A DNA stretch of 64,000 nucleotides from Flavobacteriales bacterium. GTDB taxonomy: Bacteria > Bacteroidota > Bacteroidia > Flavobacteriales > Flavobacteriaceae. The stretch lies in NCBI GenBank assembly GCA_026993355.1, contig JALWTX010000001.1, positions 1 to 64,000 on the forward strand, given 5' to 3'. The notes beneath the pieces are model-generated. The model searched no databases. It had not been told where the DNA came from and worked only from the letters and a program-made list of their open reading frames with translations. Below, one piece after another: positions 37,446-47,102 of the stretch (position 1 is its first letter; each line of letters starts with the position of its first letter). A program made the position numbers and the translations under genes.

Positions 37446-39403
37446 ATCGCGAAGAAATAAATATTACCAAAAGAAGCGGGATTGTATTCAGCCTGCTGTT
37501 CTTCTTTGCTTTGCTTATTGTCGCAAAGTTGATTCATATTCAATATATAGAAGGGAACAAATACCGCGCGTTAGCCCAAAAATATACGCTTAAAGAATTC
37601 AAAATTAAAGCAAACCGCGGCAATATATATGCGGGTGATGGTAGTTTATTGGCTACATCTGTACCAAAATACGACATTGCCTTTGATCCGACAGCCCCAT
37701 CAGATCAAAACTTTAACCGGTATATTGATGTCCTTTGCCAAAAACTCTCAAGGCAAACCGGAAAACCGGCCGAAAAATTTAAAAGAACTTTTGCCTCGGC
37801 CCGTAAACATAACCGTAAATATATAAAGATATTGAAAGGTGTTGATTATACTACCTATCAAAAAGTTAAAAAATACCCTTTGTTTAAATTGGGAGTTAAC
37901 AAAGGAGGTTTTATTGCTGAACTGCATACGAAGCGGGCTTATCCTTTAGGCAATATTTTAAAAAGAACCATAGGTTTTGATCACGGCAAAGGGAACAGCG
38001 CCGGTATAGAAGGGACTTACAGCAGTTATTTACGTGGAAAGGATGGAATGCAAAAGAAACAAAAAATAAAATATGGCGTTTGGAAACCACTAAGTGACAT
38101 AAATGATATTGAACCACAAGATGGTTATGATATAGTCACAAATATCGATTTAGATATGCAAAGTATGGCACATTATACTTTGCTCAACCAATTAAAAAAA
38201 TTTGAAGCAGAGCATGGCAGTTTGGTTATAATGGATGTTAAAACCGGGGCTATTAAAGCCATGGTAAATTTAGGACGGACGGCGGACGGCACTTACAAAG
38301 AACGCCGGAATTATGCCGTTTTCGAAACACATGAACCCGGTTCAACCTTTAAATTATTCTCTATCATGGCACTGTTAGAAGACAAACGAGTCAAACCCTC
38401 AGACATAGTTGATACAGGGAACGGTCTTTATAAAATCTATAACAAAAATGTGAGGGATGCCCATAGACATGGCTTAGGCAAACTTAGTGTTCAACAAGTT
38501 TTTGAAAAAAGCTCAAATGTCGGCGTTGTTAAATTGGTTTATAAAAATTACAAGGACAATCCGCAAGCTTTTGTCAACAGACTTTACAATTTCGGTTTGC
38601 ACGAAAAAGTACATATAGACATAAAAGGCGAAGGGCAGCCTTATATTCCCGATCCGAAAGATAAAAAATGGAGCGGCATCTCACTCCCTTGGATGGCTTA
38701 TGGCTACGGCGTTGAAATGACCGACATTCAGATTTTGTCTTATTACAATGCGATAGCCAATAACGGAAAAATGATGAAGCCATACTTGGTCAATAAAATT
38801 AAATCCTTCGATCATACCATAAAAGACTTTAACCCAAGAATATTAAACAGTTCTATTGCATCCGGCCCAACAATACATCAAATGCAAAAAATGCTGAGAG
38901 GCGTGGTCACAGAAGGAACAGCTACTAATATTAATAGTCCATTTGTAAAAATAGCCGGTAAAACAGGGACCGCACAAACAGAATATTGGAAAGGCAAGGG
39001 GCAATATATTGCCTCATTTGTCGGTTATTTCCCGGCAGATGAGCCTAAATATTCCATGATTGTGGTTGTGCATAAACCTAATCCCGAAAAAGGTTATTAT
39101 GGCAATATTGTAGCCGCACCGGTATTTAAAACAATGGCAGAATATATTTATGGCAGGATGCCCAAAAATATAAAATTGGCCGCTTTAAATTCGAAAACAG
39201 CTAAAAAAACCGAACAAATTGCAGAGAAATACAAAACCATAATGCCCGATTTAAAGGGATTGCCCTCTAAAGATGCGCTCTACATTTTAGAAAACATGGG
39301 TTTGAAAGTGCATTTAAATGGTCATGGCAACGTTATAAAACAATCGATACCCCGTGGACAAAAAATCAGAAAAAATCAATTGGTTGAACTTAAATTAACA
39401 TGA
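37442..39403 (+). CDS. ftsI: Penicillin-binding protein (FtsI-type) with PASTA domain
   Basis: HEPGSTFKLFS (SxxK), EKSSNVG (SxN), AGKTGTAQ (KTG), C-terminal MPDLKGLPSKDALYILENMGLKV. Confidence 0.94.
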   Translation: MNREEINITKRSGIVFSLLFFFALLIVAKLIHIQYIEGNKYRALAQKYTLKEFKIKANRGNIYAGDGSLLATSVPKYDIAFDPTAPSDQNFNRYIDVLCQKLSRQTGKPAEKFKRTFASARKHNRKYIKILKGVDYTTYQKVKKYPLFKLGVNKGGFIAELHTKRAYPLGNILKRTIGFDHGKGNSAGIEGTYSSYLRGKDGMQKKQKIKYGVWKPLSDINDIEPQDGYDIVTNIDLDMQSMAHYTLLNQLKKFEAEHGSLVIMDVKTGAIKAMVNLGRTADGTYKERRNYAVFETHEPGSTFKLFSIMALLEDKRVKPSDIVDTGNGLYKIYNKNVRDAHRHGLGKLSVQQVFEKSSNVGVVKLVYKNYKDNPQAFVNRLYNFGLHEKVHIDIKGEGQPYIPDPKDKKWSGISLPWMAYGYGVEMTDIQILSYYNAIANNGKMMKPYLVNKIKSFDHTIKDFNPRILNSSIASGPTIHQMQKMLRGVVTEGTATNINSPFVKIAGKTGTAQTEYWKGKGQYIASFVGYFPADEPKYSMIVVVHKPNPEKGYYGNIVAAPVFKTMAEYIYGRMPKNIKLAALNSKTAKKTEQIAEKYKTIMPDLKGLPSKDALYILENMGLKVHLNGHGNVIKQSIPRGQKIRKNQLVELKLT

Positions 39404-40890
39404 AAAAATCATTCGACATATTAAAAGATATCGAAGTTCTTAAAAGTGAAGGCGATAAAAACCGCCCTCTGAATCATATTCAATATGACTCAAGAAAAGT
39501 TGTGCCCGGTGACTTGTTTATAGCTTTAGAAGGCGTACAAACTGATGGTCATCAATACATTGAAAAAGCTATTGAAAAAGGTGCTAAAACCATTATCGTA
39601 GAAAAATGGCAAGAAAACCTACCGGCTGATATTACCCAAATTAAAGTGCCAAACACACATGCAGCATTAGCCATCATGGCGTCAAACTACTATAATCGTC
39701 CTTCCGCTAAATTAAAACTAATAGGTATAACCGGCACCAATGGCAAAACCACAACAGCAAGCCTGTCTTATCAGCTTTTTAAAAAAGCAGGTTATAAAGC
39801 CGGATTACTGTCAACCGTAAAAATTTTGGTTGACGATCAAACTTATCCGGCAACTCATACCACGCCCGACCCACTGATGATTAACTATTATTTAAATAAA
39901 ATGGTTAAAGCCGGCGTAACACACGCCTTTATGGAAGTCAGCTCGCATGGAATAGACCAACACCGTATTGTGGGATTAGATTTTGACGGTGCTGTTTTCA
40001 CCAACTTGACTCATGACCACTTGGATTATCATAAAACCTTTATCCAATACCGTGATACCAAAAAACAATTTTTTAATCAATTGAAAAAAGAAGCATTTGC
40101 CTTGGTTAATGCCGATGATAAAAACGGTCTGTTTATGCTGCAAAATACCGCAGCACGCAAACTTACATATGCCCTGAAAAATCCGGCTGATTACAAAGCC
40201 AAAATATTGGAACAAAATTTCTCAGGCATGTTACTTTCTATCAACAATATGGATGTTTGGGTACGCTTAGTGGGCTTATTTAATGCCTATAATATCTTAG
40301 CTGTTTTTGCCATTGCCGACCAACTTGGGACAGAAGCTTTTGAAAGTTTGCAAATCATTAGTCAATTGGAAAGTGTTGATGGCCGGTTTGAACTTATTTT
40401 ATCGCCAGAAGGTAAAATTGCCATAGTTGATTATGCTCATACACCCGATGCTTTAGAAAATGTGTTGAAAACAATCAACCGTATTCGCCCTAAAAATCAA
40501 GAAAAACTAATCACCGTTGTAGGAGCAGGTGGCAACCGCGACAAAACCAAAAGGCCGGAAATGGCTGCCGTTGCTGCCAAACTCAGTGACAGTGTCATAT
40601 TTACCTCCGACAATCCGCGTAATGAAAATCCGGAAACGATTATAGATGACATGGAAAAGGGTGTACCGGCTGAATATTACCGGAAAACCTTGCGTATTAC
40701 CGATAGACGGCAAGCCATTAGAGCTGCCGGCAGTTTAGCCAATCCGGGCGACATTATTTTAGTTGCCGGCAAAGGACATGAAGACTATCAAATCGTCAAT
40801 GACATAAAATCTCATTTTGATGATAGAGAAGAAATAAAAAAAGTTTTCGGTCTTACCGAAACCAAAATTTCACCTAAAAAACCAAACTAA
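39400..40890 (+). CDS. murE: UDP-N-acetylmuramoyl-L-alanyl-D-glutamate--2,6-diaminopimelate ligase
   Basis: [36 protein letters not shown] (meso-DAP DNPR motif); full length. Confidence 0.95.
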   Translation: MKKSFDILKDIEVLKSEGDKNRPLNHIQYDSRKVVPGDLFIALEGVQTDGHQYIEKAIEKGAKTIIVEKWQENLPADITQIKVPNTHAALAIMASNYYNRPSAKLKLIGITGTNGKTTTASLSYQLFKKAGYKAGLLSTVKILVDDQTYPATHTTPDPLMINYYLNKMVKAGVTHAFMEVSSHGIDQHRIVGLDFDGAVFTNLTHDHLDYHKTFIQYRDTKKQFFNQLKKEAFALVNADDKNGLFMLQNTAARKLTYALKNPADYKAKILEQNFSGMLLSINNMDVWVRLVGLFNAYNILAVFAIADQLGTEAFESLQIISQLESVDGRFELILSPEGKIAIVDYAHTPDALENVLKTINRIRPKNQEKLITVVGAGGNRDKTKRPEMAAVAAKLSDSVIFTSDNPRNENPETIIDDMEKGVPAEYYRKTLRITDRRQAIRAAGSLANPGDIILVAGKGHEDYQIVNDIKSHFDDREEIKKVFGLTETKISPKKPN

Positions 40891-42107
40891 TGTTATATTA
40901 TTTTTTTCAACATATATGGCCTGATTTTCCGGGTGCCGGTTTGTTTAATTATCTCTCTTTTAGAGCTGGCATGTCCTTTATTACCGCACTCTTGTTTTCG
41001 TTATTGGTGGGAAAAAGAATCATCAAAATTTTACGAAATATGCAAATTGGCGAAACGGTACGCGATTTAGGTTTGGAAGGTCAAAAATCTAAAGAAGGAA
41101 CACCGACAATGGGCGGTATAATTATTATTTTGGCCACCCTAATTCCTGTTTTATTATTTAATGACCTGAGCAATATCTATGTGCAACTCTTATTGATCAC
41201 TCTTTTGTGGATGGGCCTTATAGGTTTTACCGATGATTATATCAAAGTCATCAAAAAAAATAAAGAAGGTTTGGCCGGCAAATTTAAAATATTGGGACAA
41301 ATTATCTTGGGAATAGTTGTGGGTACAGTGATGCTTGTCAACCAAAACGTAACTATCCGGACTGAAGATTTTTCGGCTCAAACCAAAGTTCATAAAAAAT
41401 TGGGTGAAAATTTTAAACCGGCAGAAAAATCCTTAAAAACTACTATTCCATTGATTAAAAATAATGAATTCAATTATCAATCAATTTTGAATGCTGTTAA
41501 TCATAATTGGGTAAAATATACCGGTATTTTATTTATTCTGATCGTTATTTTCATCATAACTGCTGTGTCAAATGCCGCAAATTTAACCGATGGCATCGAT
41601 GGTTTAGCAGCCGGAACCTCGGCGATCATCATTTTAGCATTAGCTTTGCTTGCCTGGATTTCAGGAAACATACTTATTGCCGATTATTTGAATATTATGT
41701 ACATCCCAAACATCGGCGAAGTCTCGGTATTTATTAGTGCATTTGCCGGCGCACTCATTGGTTTTTTATGGTTTAATGCATATCCGGCACAAGTTTTTAT
41801 GGGTGATACCGGCAGCTTAACCATTGGAGCCATCATTGCAGTAGTCGCCTTATTTATCCGTAAAGAATTACTATTGCCTTTATTAGCTGGTATTTTTGTT
41901 ATAGAAAATGCCTCTGTCATTATGCAACGGTTTTGGTTTAAATATACCAAAAAGAAATATGGAACCGGGAGAAGAGTTTTCTTAATGGCCCCCATTCATC
42001 ATCACTTTCAAAAAAAAGGTTGGCATGAAAATAAAATTGTCGTACGCTTTTGGATTATGGGAATCATTTTAGCGGCAATCAGTATTATAAGTTTGAAAAC
42101 AAGATAA
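40890..42107 (+). CDS. mraY: Phospho-N-acetylmuramoyl-pentapeptide-transferase
   Basis: [46 protein letters not shown]. Confidence 0.96.
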   Translation: MLYYFFQHIWPDFPGAGLFNYLSFRAGMSFITALLFSLLVGKRIIKILRNMQIGETVRDLGLEGQKSKEGTPTMGGIIIILATLIPVLLFNDLSNIYVQLLLITLLWMGLIGFTDDYIKVIKKNKEGLAGKFKILGQIILGIVVGTVMLVNQNVTIRTEDFSAQTKVHKKLGENFKPAEKSLKTTIPLIKNNEFNYQSILNAVNHNWVKYTGILFILIVIFIITAVSNAANLTDGIDGLAAGTSAIIILALALLAWISGNILIADYLNIMYIPNIGEVSVFISAFAGALIGFLWFNAYPAQVFMGDTGSLTIGAIIAVVALFIRKELLLPLLAGIFVIENASVIMQRFWFKYTKKKYGTGRRVFLMAPIHHHFQKKGWHENKIVVRFWIMGIILAAISIISLKTR

Positions 42108-42124
42108 CACAAAAAAACAACGAG

Positions 42125-42646
42125 ATGCATACACAAACCGAACATAAAAATTTAGCTGCAATGACAGCCAAATTATTACAAAAAAGAAAACAGGCGTTTA
42201 AAAAACCCTTTCAGTCTTTCACCAATGTGGCACACAGGCTTGAGTCAGTTTACACTAAAAACGGGATTGTTTTCATCAACGATTCTAAAGCCGAAAACAT
42301 TAATGCCACTTATTTTGCCTTAGAAACCATACAAAAACCGGTTGTTTGGATTGCAGGTGGTGAAGATGCCGGTGCAGACTATTGGGAATTAATGGCTTTG
42401 GTCCGTCAGAAAGTAAAAGCCATTATTATGATTGGTCAAGACAATGAACGATTATTTCATATTTTTTCTCCGGTAATAGCTCAAATATTTGAGGCCGAAA
42501 ATATGGAAGAGGCGGTCAAACTTGCTTATAAAAACAGCCAGCCCGGGACACAAGTTTTGATGTCACCGGCTAGTAAACCGGACGAGCGTTTTATAGACTA
42601 TATGGAACGCGGAGAACAATTTAGAGAAGCGGTTAATAATTTATAA
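42125..42646 (+). CDS. MurD C-terminal ligase domain only (lacks UDP-binding and ATPase domains)
   Basis: 174 aa: SFTNVAHRLESVYTKNGIVFINDSKAENINATYFALETIQKPVVWIAGGEDAGADY...SPASKPDERFIDYMERGEQF matches MurD domain 3; no P-loop; position between mraY and ftsW. Confidence 0.85.
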   Translation: MHTQTEHKNLAAMTAKLLQKRKQAFKKPFQSFTNVAHRLESVYTKNGIVFINDSKAENINATYFALETIQKPVVWIAGGEDAGADYWELMALVRQKVKAIIMIGQDNERLFHIFSPVIAQIFEAENMEEAVKLAYKNSQPGTQVLMSPASKPDERFIDYMERGEQFREAVNNL

Positions 42647-42651
42647 TTAAA

Positions 42652-43839
42652 ATGAATAGATTTATCAAAGATTTAGGCGGTGATCGTCAGTTATGGGTCT
42701 ACACCATTCTACTGATGCTTTTTTCCTTTTGGATTGTCTATAGTGCCAGTAGCAATTTGGCAAATGTATATGGCAAAACATCTCCCTTTTTCTTTGGGAT
42801 AAAACATTTTATACATGTCTCAATCGGTTTTCTAATCATTTATTTTACCCATAAAATCACCCCCAAATATTTTTCGCATGTATCACGAATTGCGATGCCG
42901 GTCATAGTTTTGGTATTATTTTTCACCATTACACGCGGCTTAACTATGGGCGGAGCTAATGCCAGCCGTTGGATACACTTACCCGGCTTAGGCAGTGTAC
43001 AACCTTCGACTGTGGCATTTGTCTTATTAATGATGTTTACAGCCCGCTTTTTTGGTAAAACTAATTTTGCTAAAATGAGTTTTGCCGAGAGTTTCAAAAA
43101 TTATTGGATATGGGTTTTTGCTGTTGTTGGTTTAATATTACCGGCTAACCTGTCAACGGCTGCCTTGATTTTTACCATGGTAATTATTATCAGTATCATA
43201 GCCGGCTATCCGTATAAAGAATTGTTAAAAGTATTTGGGATTGGGCTGTTAGGCATAATTATGATGATTTTGGTTTTGAAAGCTTTTCCCGGACGATTCT
43301 CAAACCGTTTAGATACGTGGCAAAGTAGAATTGAAAGTTATTTTACATCAGATAAAGGAAAAGCAACCGGGATAAATGACAAAAATTATCAACAAGTACA
43401 AGCCAAAATAGCTATTGCTAAAGGAGGTTTATTGGGGTTCAGACCCGGTAAAAGTGTTCAAAAGAACTTTCTACCACAATCAGTTTCAGACTTTATTTAT
43501 GCTATCATAATCGAAGAATACAGCCTAACGGGCGGACTAATTATTCTGTTCGTATATCTTTTATTAGGCTTACGGATGTTTTTTATTGCCAAAAGAACCC
43601 CCGATCGGTATTATAAGTTATTGGTATTGGCCGTTGGGCTACCCATTATAGTCCAAGCACTGGCCAATATGGCTGTAGCTGTAGGCATATTTCCGGTTAC
43701 AGGTCAGCCTCTTCCATTGCTCAGCTCCGGTGGAACGGCTATTTGGATGAGTAGTTTTGCGATAGGTATTATTTTAAGTATTAGTCGATATACAGAGGTC
43801 AAAGAAAAGAAAGATTTAGATAATTTTATAAATGATTAA
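42652..43839 (+). CDS. ftsW: Lipid II polymerase FtsW (SEDS family)
   Basis: Ten-TM SEDS protein; GKSVQKNFLPQSVSDFIYAIIIEEYSL; GQPLPLLSSGGTA. Confidence 0.94.
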   Translation: MNRFIKDLGGDRQLWVYTILLMLFSFWIVYSASSNLANVYGKTSPFFFGIKHFIHVSIGFLIIYFTHKITPKYFSHVSRIAMPVIVLVLFFTITRGLTMGGANASRWIHLPGLGSVQPSTVAFVLLMMFTARFFGKTNFAKMSFAESFKNYWIWVFAVVGLILPANLSTAALIFTMVIIISIIAGYPYKELLKVFGIGLLGIIMMILVLKAFPGRFSNRLDTWQSRIESYFTSDKGKATGINDKNYQQVQAKIAIAKGGLLGFRPGKSVQKNFLPQSVSDFIYAIIIEEYSLTGGLIILFVYLLLGLRMFFIAKRTPDRYYKLLVLAVGLPIIVQALANMAVAVGIFPVTGQPLPLLSSGGTAIWMSSFAIGIILSISRYTEVKEKKDLDNFIND

Positions 43840-44942
43840 TGAGGAACGAAAAACAACATATTAAGGTAATCATTAGCGGCGGCGGAACCGGTGGGCATAT
43901 TTTTCCTGCTCTGGCTATAGCTGATGAAATAAAAAAGCGTAAGCCTCAAGCGGAAATCTTGTTTATTGGGGCCAAAGATCGTATGGAAATGGAAAAAGTG
44001 CCGGCGCACGGCTATCCTATAAAAGGTTTATGGATATCAGGTATAAACAGACAGCATAAATGGCGCAACTGGCAATTTCCGCTCCAAATTTTGAGTAGCC
44101 TGATAAAAGCCAAAAAAATTGTTAAAAATTTTAAACCCGATGTGGTTATCGGAACCGGCGGCTTTGCCAGTGGCCCCATATTATATGCGGCACAGCAAAA
44201 AAACATTCCGACTTTTATACAAGAACAAAATTCATATCCGGGTATTACCAACAAAATTTTGAGCAAAAAAGCACAAAAAATATTTACGGCTTATGATCAT
44301 CTTGAGCGTTTTTTTGCATCCGATAAAATAATAAAAACCGGCAATCCTGTTAGAGAAGATTTGCATAAGCCACTCAACGATGCCAAGAAATCGCGGCAAT
44401 TTTTTGGGTTAAAACCCGATAAAAAAACAATTTTAGTTTTAGGTGGTAGTTTAGGTGCCCGACCGATAAACGAAGCTATAAAAGAAAAACTACCCTCTCT
44501 TTTAGCTAATGGCTATCAATTAATATGGCAAACCGGACCTAAAGATTTTGATAGATATAAAGATCTGGGAAATGAACAAGTAAAAGTCGTCCCTTTCATT
44601 AAAAACATGCACGAGGCCTATGCTGCTGCCGACATGATTATCTCACGTGCCGGAGCCGGAACTATTTCAGAATTGGCCATGGTAGGCAAACCGGTAGTGC
44701 TGGTGCCTTCGCCATATGTAGCAGAAGACCACCAAACCAAAAATGCACAAGCATTGGTTGAAAATAAAGCCGCCATCCTTGTACCCGAAAAAAAATTAAA
44801 GGAAAAACTTTGCCCGGCTGTCAAAGAAATTTTTGGACAACCCGGAAAAGCAAATGAATTAAGTCAAAATCTAAAAAAAATGGCACAACCAAAGGCAACC
44901 CAAAAAATAGTAGACGAAATTTTTAAAACAATAAACTTGTAA
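43839..44942 (+). CDS. murG: UDP-N-acetylglucosamine--lipid I transferase
   Basis: ISGGGTGGHIFPALAIADE; SRAGAGTISELAMVGKPVVLVPSP. Confidence 0.96.
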   Translation: MRNEKQHIKVIISGGGTGGHIFPALAIADEIKKRKPQAEILFIGAKDRMEMEKVPAHGYPIKGLWISGINRQHKWRNWQFPLQILSSLIKAKKIVKNFKPDVVIGTGGFASGPILYAAQQKNIPTFIQEQNSYPGITNKILSKKAQKIFTAYDHLERFFASDKIIKTGNPVREDLHKPLNDAKKSRQFFGLKPDKKTILVLGGSLGARPINEAIKEKLPSLLANGYQLIWQTGPKDFDRYKDLGNEQVKVVPFIKNMHEAYAAADMIISRAGAGTISELAMVGKPVVLVPSPYVAEDHQTKNAQALVENKAAILVPEKKLKEKLCPAVKEIFGQPGKANELSQNLKKMAQPKATQKIVDEIFKTINL

Positions 44943-45641
44943 ATGAAAAAAAAGTTTTACATAATCGGCCTGTTATTTTTTCTTATTCTGACTATCGGTT
45001 TGGGCAGTATATTTGATCGACTTATAGAAGATGAACCGGTCAGAATTAAAAATGTCTATGTCTTTCCGTTAGACAAAACTTTTATTTTACCTAAAGAAGT
45101 AGCCAAACTGATCCCTATTAAAGGAAAAACTTACAAAAATATCGATATAAACGAAATAGAGAAAAAATTAGAAAAAAACAATTTTATCCAAAATGCCGAA
45201 GTGTATAAAGATTTAAACGGTCGATTAACAGCCAAAATAAAACAATATCAACCCATTGCCAGGGTGGTAAATAACAGCAACTCATACTACTTAGATAAAA
45301 AGGTCGATAAAAAACCGCTTTCAACCCATTTTACTGAAAATGTTGTCTTGGTTTTTGGCAAAATCCAAGACAAAGAAAAAAATAACCTTGTTGAACTTAT
45401 TAAAACTATTAACCACGATAAAATATTAAAAAACATTGTGACTGAAATACACATCAAAAATAATCTTATAGAAGTAAAAACCGATTTGTTAGCTGCCGAT
45501 ATGCTAATTGACCTAAATACTGACTTAAAAAAGCAATTAATTAAATTGAAAGCTATTTATGCTTATTTAACCAAAAAACATCAAACACAAAAATATCACC
45601 ATATCGATTTAAGATATGCCCGACAAGCCGTTTGTAAATAA
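44943..45641 (+). CDS. ftsQ: Cell division protein FtsQ/DivIB
   Basis: Single N-terminal TM, POTRA-like region, position before ftsA; start codon directly follows murG stop (TAA ATG). Confidence 0.85.
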   Translation: MKKKFYIIGLLFFLILTIGLGSIFDRLIEDEPVRIKNVYVFPLDKTFILPKEVAKLIPIKGKTYKNIDINEIEKKLEKNNFIQNAEVYKDLNGRLTAKIKQYQPIARVVNNSNSYYLDKKVDKKPLSTHFTENVVLVFGKIQDKEKNNLVELIKTINHDKILKNIVTEIHIKNNLIEVKTDLLAADMLIDLNTDLKKQLIKLKAIYAYLTKKHQTQKYHHIDLRYARQAVCK

Positions 45642-45661
45642 AAAACCTAAAATTCCAAAAT

Positions 45662-47089
45662 ATGAAACGCATGAACACTGACAGCATACCAGATTACTTT
45701 AAACAGGAAGAAGCCCCCTCCCCTTTTAGAAAACAAGACGAACGTTTTGAAGTCGTTGGCTTGGATATTGGCACCACCAAAGTTGTAGCCATAATCGGCC
45801 GGAAAAATCAATATGGCAAAATTGAAATATTAGGCTATGGCAAAGCTAGCAATAAAGGCGTGAAAAATGGCGTGGTCGTTAATTTAACCGAAACCGTAAA
45901 AGCCATCAATGAAGCGGTCAGAAAAGCCGAATACAATGCCAAAATACAGATCAAAAAAGTTATAGTAGGTATTGCAGGGCAACACATTCGCAGCATACAA
46001 ACCAGCGAATATATAATGCGCGAAAAACCGGATGAAATTATAAGCCATGAAGAAGTTGACAAATTGATCAATCAAGTAAAACGTATTCATGTCGAACCGG
46101 GCGAAAAAATTATACATGCTTTACCCCAAGAGTTTAAAGTTGATGATGAAGGGAACATCCCCGATATTCCCATAGGGATGGCCGGCACCCGGTTAGAAGC
46201 CAATTTTCATGTGGTGGTCGGTAAAATTGCTGCCATCCAAAATCTGGTTCGTTGTGTAGAAATGGCTAATCTTGAGGTAGCTGACATTACCTTAGAACCT
46301 TTGGCATCGGCAGAAGCGGTTTTGGTAGATGAAGAGCGTGAAGGCGGAACCGTTTTGATAGATATTGGTGGCGGTACAACAGATATTGCTATTTTTAAAA
46401 ATAATATTATACGACACACAGCCATCATCCCGTACGGGGGAAATATTATCACCAAAGATATTGCCAATGGGATTTATGTCTTAGAACGTAATGCCGAAAG
46501 AATAAAAGTTAAATTCGGGTCGGCATGGCCGGCTGAAGCCAGCGACATGGATGTCGTTTCTATTCATGGCTTACCCGGCAGACCACCGGTCGAAATCAGT
46601 TTTAAAAGTATTGCACGTATTATTAAAGCACGTGTCGAAGAAATCATTTTAATGGTCGATGCCGAAATAAGACAGTATCAAGAAATGAATAATGATCCGG
46701 TTTTACTTGGCGGGATTGTACTGACCGGCGGCGGTTCTGAGTTAAAACATCTACCACAACTGGTTAATTTAATAACCGGACATTATACGCGGCTTGGCCT
46801 CCCCGGACAACATTTGGCAGGTGGCACCGAGCGTGACCTGATCAGTCCAAAGTATGCCACCGCAATCGGTTTGCTAATAAAAGGCTTAGCAAACAAAAAA
46901 AATTATGAATATTATGAATATGAAGATGAAAACAATGCGACACAAAAAAATATTGATAAAGAAGAGGACATGGCATCCGTTTCTACTGACCCTGACAACA
47001 AAACGGACCAATCTACCAATCAAAAGATAAAAAAACAGCGCTTTTCAATATTCAATACTATAATGAAATTTATTGACAAGTTAGAATAA
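45662..47089 (+). CDS. ftsA: Cell division protein FtsA
   Basis: VVGLDIGTTKVVAIIG, GGTVLIDIGGGTTDIAIF, GGIVLTGGGSELKHLPQL. Confidence 0.96.
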   Translation: MKRMNTDSIPDYFKQEEAPSPFRKQDERFEVVGLDIGTTKVVAIIGRKNQYGKIEILGYGKASNKGVKNGVVVNLTETVKAINEAVRKAEYNAKIQIKKVIVGIAGQHIRSIQTSEYIMREKPDEIISHEEVDKLINQVKRIHVEPGEKIIHALPQEFKVDDEGNIPDIPIGMAGTRLEANFHVVVGKIAAIQNLVRCVEMANLEVADITLEPLASAEAVLVDEEREGGTVLIDIGGGTTDIAIFKNNIIRHTAIIPYGGNIITKDIANGIYVLERNAERIKVKFGSAWPAEASDMDVVSIHGLPGRPPVEISFKSIARIIKARVEEIILMVDAEIRQYQEMNNDPVLLGGIVLTGGGSELKHLPQLVNLITGHYTRLGLPGQHLAGGTERDLISPKYATAIGLLIKGLANKKNYEYYEYEDENNATQKNIDKEEDMASVSTDPDNKTDQSTNQKIKKQRFSIFNTIMKFIDKLE

Positions 47090-47102
47090 GAAATTAAGGC
47101 AA

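Noticed and set aside
42050-42124. Longer N-terminus of the MurD-domain ORF (MDYGNHF...)
   Set aside because: This stretch lies inside the mraY 3' end in another frame; ATG at 42125 is the plausible start.
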